A DNA stretch of 24,531 nt from CAZAMP01 sp964486455 (GTDB taxonomy: Bacteria; Eisenbacteria; RBG-16-71-46; CAZAMP01), in assembly GCA_964486455.1 (NCBI GenBank), contig CAZAMP010000058.1:1-24531 (forward strand), in the 5' to 3' direction. Positions 21,978-24,531 of the stretch are shown piece after piece. Position 1 is the stretch's first letter; every line of letters begins with the position of its first letter. A model generated the notes under the pieces. That model saw nothing but the letters and a program-made list of their open reading frames with translations, was not told where the DNA came from and made no database searches. A program made the position numbers and the translations under genes.

Positions 21978-23576
21978 TCAGTCGGATGGGCCTACGATCA
22001 CAGCGACTCCCCCGCGTCGCGCGTCACCCGCGCCGATCATCCGGCCGTTGGGTTCGACACCTACAGAGTGTACTCCTCCAAAGTAGAGATGCTTCTCTGG
22101 AAAGATGTCACTGTCCGAAAAACGCCGTCTCAGCTCATTGAGCGTGCCGGGATCGACGCCGGGAGACTCCGCGCTGAAGCGGTCGCTCTCGACATGGATC
22201 CGCGGTGCGCTCACCGCCGTCTCTATCTTCTGCTTCAGTCCCACGCGATTATAGGCGACCTGCATGATCGCGGTGCGCAATCGATTCGATCCTCCGGAAC
22301 CGAGCACAAGCACGGGACGGCCGCCCCGCAAAAAGATCGTCGGCGCCATCATGGTCGCCATCGACTCTCCCGCCGACTGCCGGTGGAATCCATCCGGGTT
22401 GATATCTTCTTCACCGAGGAAGTTGTTGAGCTGAATGCCCGTGCCCGGGATGACGTGGCCGCATCCTTCACCATGCGACACGGTGATGGCCGCGGCCCCA
22501 CCGCGCGCGTCGATGACGCTGACGTGCGTCGTCGACCCGCGTCCGTCGGGTTGGTGGGATTCGAAAGACTCGATCGTCTCCAAGCGGGACGCCTGCTCCA
22601 CCAATCCCTCATCCGAGAGGAGTCCCCTGATCACGACGTCGTTGGGCGCTCCACCACTCAGGAAGTCGCGCCGAACCGCCAGCAACAAGAGCTGCACGGC
22701 GGTGACGAGCTTGAGGTGTCGCGGGGAGAGGAAGTCGACCGCGTCGAGGGGTTGCCGGCAGAGGACCCCGAGCCCCAGCGCGATGAGGCCGCCCCCCAAC
22801 GACGGCGGTGGAGGCGTCAGCAGGCGCCCCCCCGCGACGGAGAGTTCGATCGGATCGTAAAGCCGAGGCTGGTAGCGGGCGAGGTCCTCGCCTGTGATGA
22901 GTCCACCGGCGAAGGGCCCGAACGCGTCCACGATCCTCTCGGCGATCTCTCCTTTGTAGATGAAGTCCGGCCCTTCATCCGCGAATCGTTCGAGAACGTC
23001 GGCGAAGTCCGGGTTGCGCAGAGGGTCTCCCGGGCGGACCCTGCGCCCATCGATTTGATAGAGCGCCGCGCATTCCGACGACAACGTCCAGACCGGCTCC
23101 AGTATGCCGATGATCCGCGTGAGCGCCTCGGTGACGACGACCCCTTCGCGACAGGCTCGAATCGCCGGCGCGACGATGGTCCGAAGCGGTAGTGATCCCC
23201 ATCGCCGGTGCGCCTCTGTGAGGCCCGCGAAGAAGGTCGGGACACCCGCCGCCCCGCGGCCGACGTGGAAGGTCTGGTCGGCGCATCCGAAGGAGATCGG
23301 CACGCCGATGAAATCGAGTTTCGGCCGGGCCGTGAGGCCGCGACCGGGAACGATCGGTGTGAAGTCGAGAACGGAGAACCCCGACCCGGGATTGCCGGCC
23401 ATCATGAGGCCGCCCCCGCCGGCGGACGTGAACGTGCCCTCCGCATGCAGCGCCGTCGTGGCCGCGGCGAGCGCCGCGTCCGCCGCGTTTCCACCCATCC
23501 TCAATATCTCTACGCCGGCGGCGACCGTGACCGGGCTGCCCCCGGCGATCACACCGCCACTGGGTTCCGTGCTCAT
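21978..23576 (-). CDS. Gamma-glutamyltranspeptidase-like Ntn hydrolase with altered substrate residues
   Basis: A 532-residue protein of the GGT family, Ntn hydrolases that self-cleave before a Thr. Start at 23576 follows GGAGG by four bases. Family marks are GGNAADAALAA (about 29-39), SAGGGGLMM, and RGSTTHVSVID with likely nucleophile Thr349 (TTH motif). GIQLNNFLGEEDINP and GSGGSNRLRTAIMQ also fit. Two usual gamma-glutamyl-binding positions differ. The DF-R-E-x-x-P motif reads DFTPIVP (Thr73 for the carboxylate-binding Arg), and the S-S-M-S-P-T motif reads T-M-M-A-P-T. No signal peptide is present, unlike periplasmic GGT. It is more likely a cytoplasmic amidohydrolase/acylase paralogue than a true glutathione hydrolase. 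It lies just before the phosphatase gene. Confidence 0.88.
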   Translation of the reverse strand: MSTEPSGGVIAGGSPVTVAAGVEILRMGGNAADAALAAATTALHAEGTFTSAGGGGLMMAGNPGSGFSVLDFTPIVPGRGLTARPKLDFIGVPISFGCADQTFHVGRGAAGVPTFFAGLTEAHRRWGSLPLRTIVAPAIRACREGVVVTEALTRIIGILEPVWTLSSECAALYQIDGRRVRPGDPLRNPDFADVLERFADEGPDFIYKGEIAERIVDAFGPFAGGLITGEDLARYQPRLYDPIELSVAGGRLLTPPPPSLGGGLIALGLGVLCRQPLDAVDFLSPRHLKLVTAVQLLLLAVRRDFLSGGAPNDVVIRGLLSDEGLVEQASRLETIESFESHQPDGRGSTTHVSVIDARGGAAAITVSHGEGCGHVIPGTGIQLNNFLGEEDINPDGFHRQSAGESMATMMAPTIFLRGGRPVLVLGSGGSNRLRTAIMQVAYNRVGLKQKIETAVSAPRIHVESDRFSAESPGVDPGTLNELRRRFSDSDIFPEKHLYFGGVHSVGVEPNGRMIGAGDARRGGVAVIVGPSD

Positions 23577-23631
23577 GCGTCCTCCGGATAACAGGAGCAG
23601 GAATTCTAGCGGATGAAGCGGGGACACGGAA

Positions 23632-23655
23632 ACGCCGCCTTTCCGCAGGAGGCGT
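23632..23655 (-). terminator. Hairpin after the EamA-peptide unit
   Basis: ACGCCGCCT (23632-23640) and AGGAGGCGT (23647-23655) pair at eight of nine positions around TTCCGC. On the minus strand the hairpin lies about 64 bp after the stop of the 27-residue peptide and is followed by TTTCC. It also lies about 55 bp upstream of the GGT start. A weak terminator is the simplest reading. Confidence 0.35.
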
Positions 23656-23718
23656 CTTGTCCGGATTTGACCGAACGCGGCGGGATCGGATGCGGCTATC
23701 CCATTGACACGGAACGCT

Positions 23719-23802
23719 CTATAGCGACTGCGCTTTCTTGGCCTTTGCCTGCCCCCAGAAGTAGACGCCGAGCCCCGCCAACAACACACCGAGGCCGATC
23801 AT
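23719..23802 (-). CDS. 27-residue single-pass membrane peptide coupled to the EamA transporter
   Basis: The ATG (23802-23800) directly follows the TGA of the EamA gene (23805-23803), so the two are probably translated by coupling. The product is 27 residues: MIGLGVLLAGLGVYFWGQ, then a basic end with AKAKKAQ and a final SL, stop TAG at 23719. It has one Gly/Leu-rich helix flanked by Lys residues, the normal topology of a small inner-membrane peptide with the C-terminus in the cytoplasm. It could instead be a displaced last helix of the transporter lost by frameshift, but the EamA frame already ends with its own terminal helix. It is too short to assign a family. Confidence 0.45.
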   Translation of the reverse strand: MIGLGVLLAGLGVYFWGQAKAKKAQSL

Positions 23803-24531
23803 TCACGGGCGGACGCGTCTCCCCAACCTCCCTCCGAATTCCGCCACGCCATTCGCCAGGAGTATGAGCGCCGCCCCGAAAAGCGCGAGTGTTCCGAGCG
23901 AGCGGGCAACGACGATGAACGCGAAGAGCGCCGCGAAGATCGGCTCGGCGAGGTAGATGATCGCCGCCCGGGTCGGCGTGACGTCCGGCTGGAAACGATA
24001 CATCAACGCGTACGCGATCATCGTGGGAAAGACGACGATGAGTGCAAGGTTCGGCCAGACCGTGTCGAACGAAAGAATCCGCCAGGCGGTGGCGGGCGCG
24101 AGCGCGCCGGGCTCGCCCGCCACCACGGCACAGCTCACGAACCCCGCGATGCCCGCCACGACGAACTGCCCCCCCGTCATCCGCCACGCGGTTTCCCTCG
24201 GCATGATCTCGTTGATCGCGATGATGTACGCGCTGAAGAAGAGCCCACAGAGAAGCCCGAGAAGCTCACCGATCCCGAATCCCGTGGGAGAGGCTCCCGT
24301 CATGAGCCAGATCCCGACCGTCGCCATCGCGACGGCGATCCACATCACGCGCCCGGGCGGGCGGCGAAGGATGAAGATCATCGCGAGCGGGACGAAGACA
24401 ACCGACAGGCTCGTGAGAAACGCGCTCACGGCCTCGGACGTTCGATCGAGACCGAGCACCTGCAGCGTGCTCGGGAACCACAGAAGAAGTCCGAGAAGAA
24501 CCGCGCGGCGAACCGATGCGCCGCTCCAGCC
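23803..24531 (-). CDS. EamA/DMT family transporter (5' end outside window)
   Basis: The frame runs to the window edge (GWSGASVRRAVLLGLLLWFP precedes the first possible internal start, a GTG at 24459), so the 5' end is cut off. About 242 residues are visible, with hydrophobic helices typical of the drug/metabolite transporter superfamily. Landmarks are TSEAVSAFLTSLSVVFVPL, RRPPGRVMWIAVAMATVGIW, the second repeat starting LGLLCGLFFSAYIIAINEI, TRAAIIYLAEPIFAALFAF, and the terminal LFGAALILLANGVAEFGGRL. It is an inner-membrane exporter or permease of small metabolites; the substrate cannot be predicted. The 27-residue peptide follows without a gap. Confidence 0.88.
   Translation of the reverse strand, partial: GWSGASVRRAVLLGLLLWFPSTLQVLGLDRTSEAVSAFLTSLSVVFVPLAMIFILRRPPGRVMWIAVAMATVGIWLMTGASPTGFGIGELLGLLCGLFFSAYIIAINEIMPRETAWRMTGGQFVVAGIAGFVSCAVVAGEPGALAPATAWRILSFDTVWPNLALIVVFPTMIAYALMYRFQPDVTPTRAAIIYLAEPIFAALFAFIVVARSLGTLALFGAALILLANGVAEFGGRLGRRVRP

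Noticed and set aside
21759..23192. Long plus-strand open frame of 477 codons opposite the phosphatase and GGT-like genes
   Set aside because: It is antisense to two clear families, has Arg/Asp-rich low-complexity translation and no domain; such frames are expected in GC-rich DNA.

Overview
The window comes from a GC-rich bacterium. Many of its exported proteins end in a FlgD-like/T9SS-type C-terminal beta domain. It also carries DUF1501/DUF1800 and DUF362 proteins, lipoproteins, a GspG-like pseudopilin and a FHA-GAF-SpoIIE phosphatase. This combination suggests an uncultivated FCB-group lineage (Eisenbacteria/Krumholzibacteria-like). That placement is inferred from gene content and no marker gene is present. 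No tRNA, rRNA, CRISPR array, transposase or phage gene was seen.

Layout. 3-1373: 3' part of a GT-C type membrane glycosyltransferase. 1370-4079 (minus): STAS anti-anti-sigma factor, a lipoprotein and a six-bladed NHL-type propeller with a FlgD-like tail. 4241-7582 (plus): a DUF1800-DUF1501 pair. 7595-8932 (minus): a sulfatase-fold lipoprotein with Thr at the formylglycine position. 9161-11924 (plus): a Tat-exported DUF362 protein followed by a parallel beta-helix protein. 11949-13972 (minus): an SdrB/DUF5666 lipoprotein and a pseudopilin. 14194-16299 (minus): an S9 prolyl-oligopeptidase-family enzyme. 16494-20035: a mosaic of small secreted proteins and broken C-terminal pieces. 20319-24531 (minus): FHA-GAF-SpoIIE phosphatase, an atypical gamma-glutamyltranspeptidase-like enzyme, a 27-residue membrane peptide and an EamA transporter cut by the window end.

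The main theme is surface and secreted proteins that carry one of two mutually exclusive C-terminal endings. One is the FlgD-like beta domain (five copies, one of them a free-standing cassette). The other is a short terminal tail of the form [TS]-[TS]-W-G-[RK]-[IL]-K, found on three otherwise unrelated secreted proteins. Between 16.4 and 19.4 kb there are also broken endings of both kinds on the minus strand: a half FlgD-like tail at 16896-17030, another C-terminal remnant at 19024-19179 and a decayed W-G tail at 19263-19340. This looks like a site where C-terminal modules are gained, swapped and lost. The W-G tail is the best candidate for an undescribed signal.

Regulation. Plausible sigma70-type promoters are visible upstream of the sulfatase, the DUF1800 gene and the divergent pair at 18021/18269. 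The latter pair has a 16-bp palindrome inside one promoter spacer. The STAS protein and the SpoIIE-type phosphatase are the two ends of a partner-switching pathway, but the kinase that should link them is not in the window.
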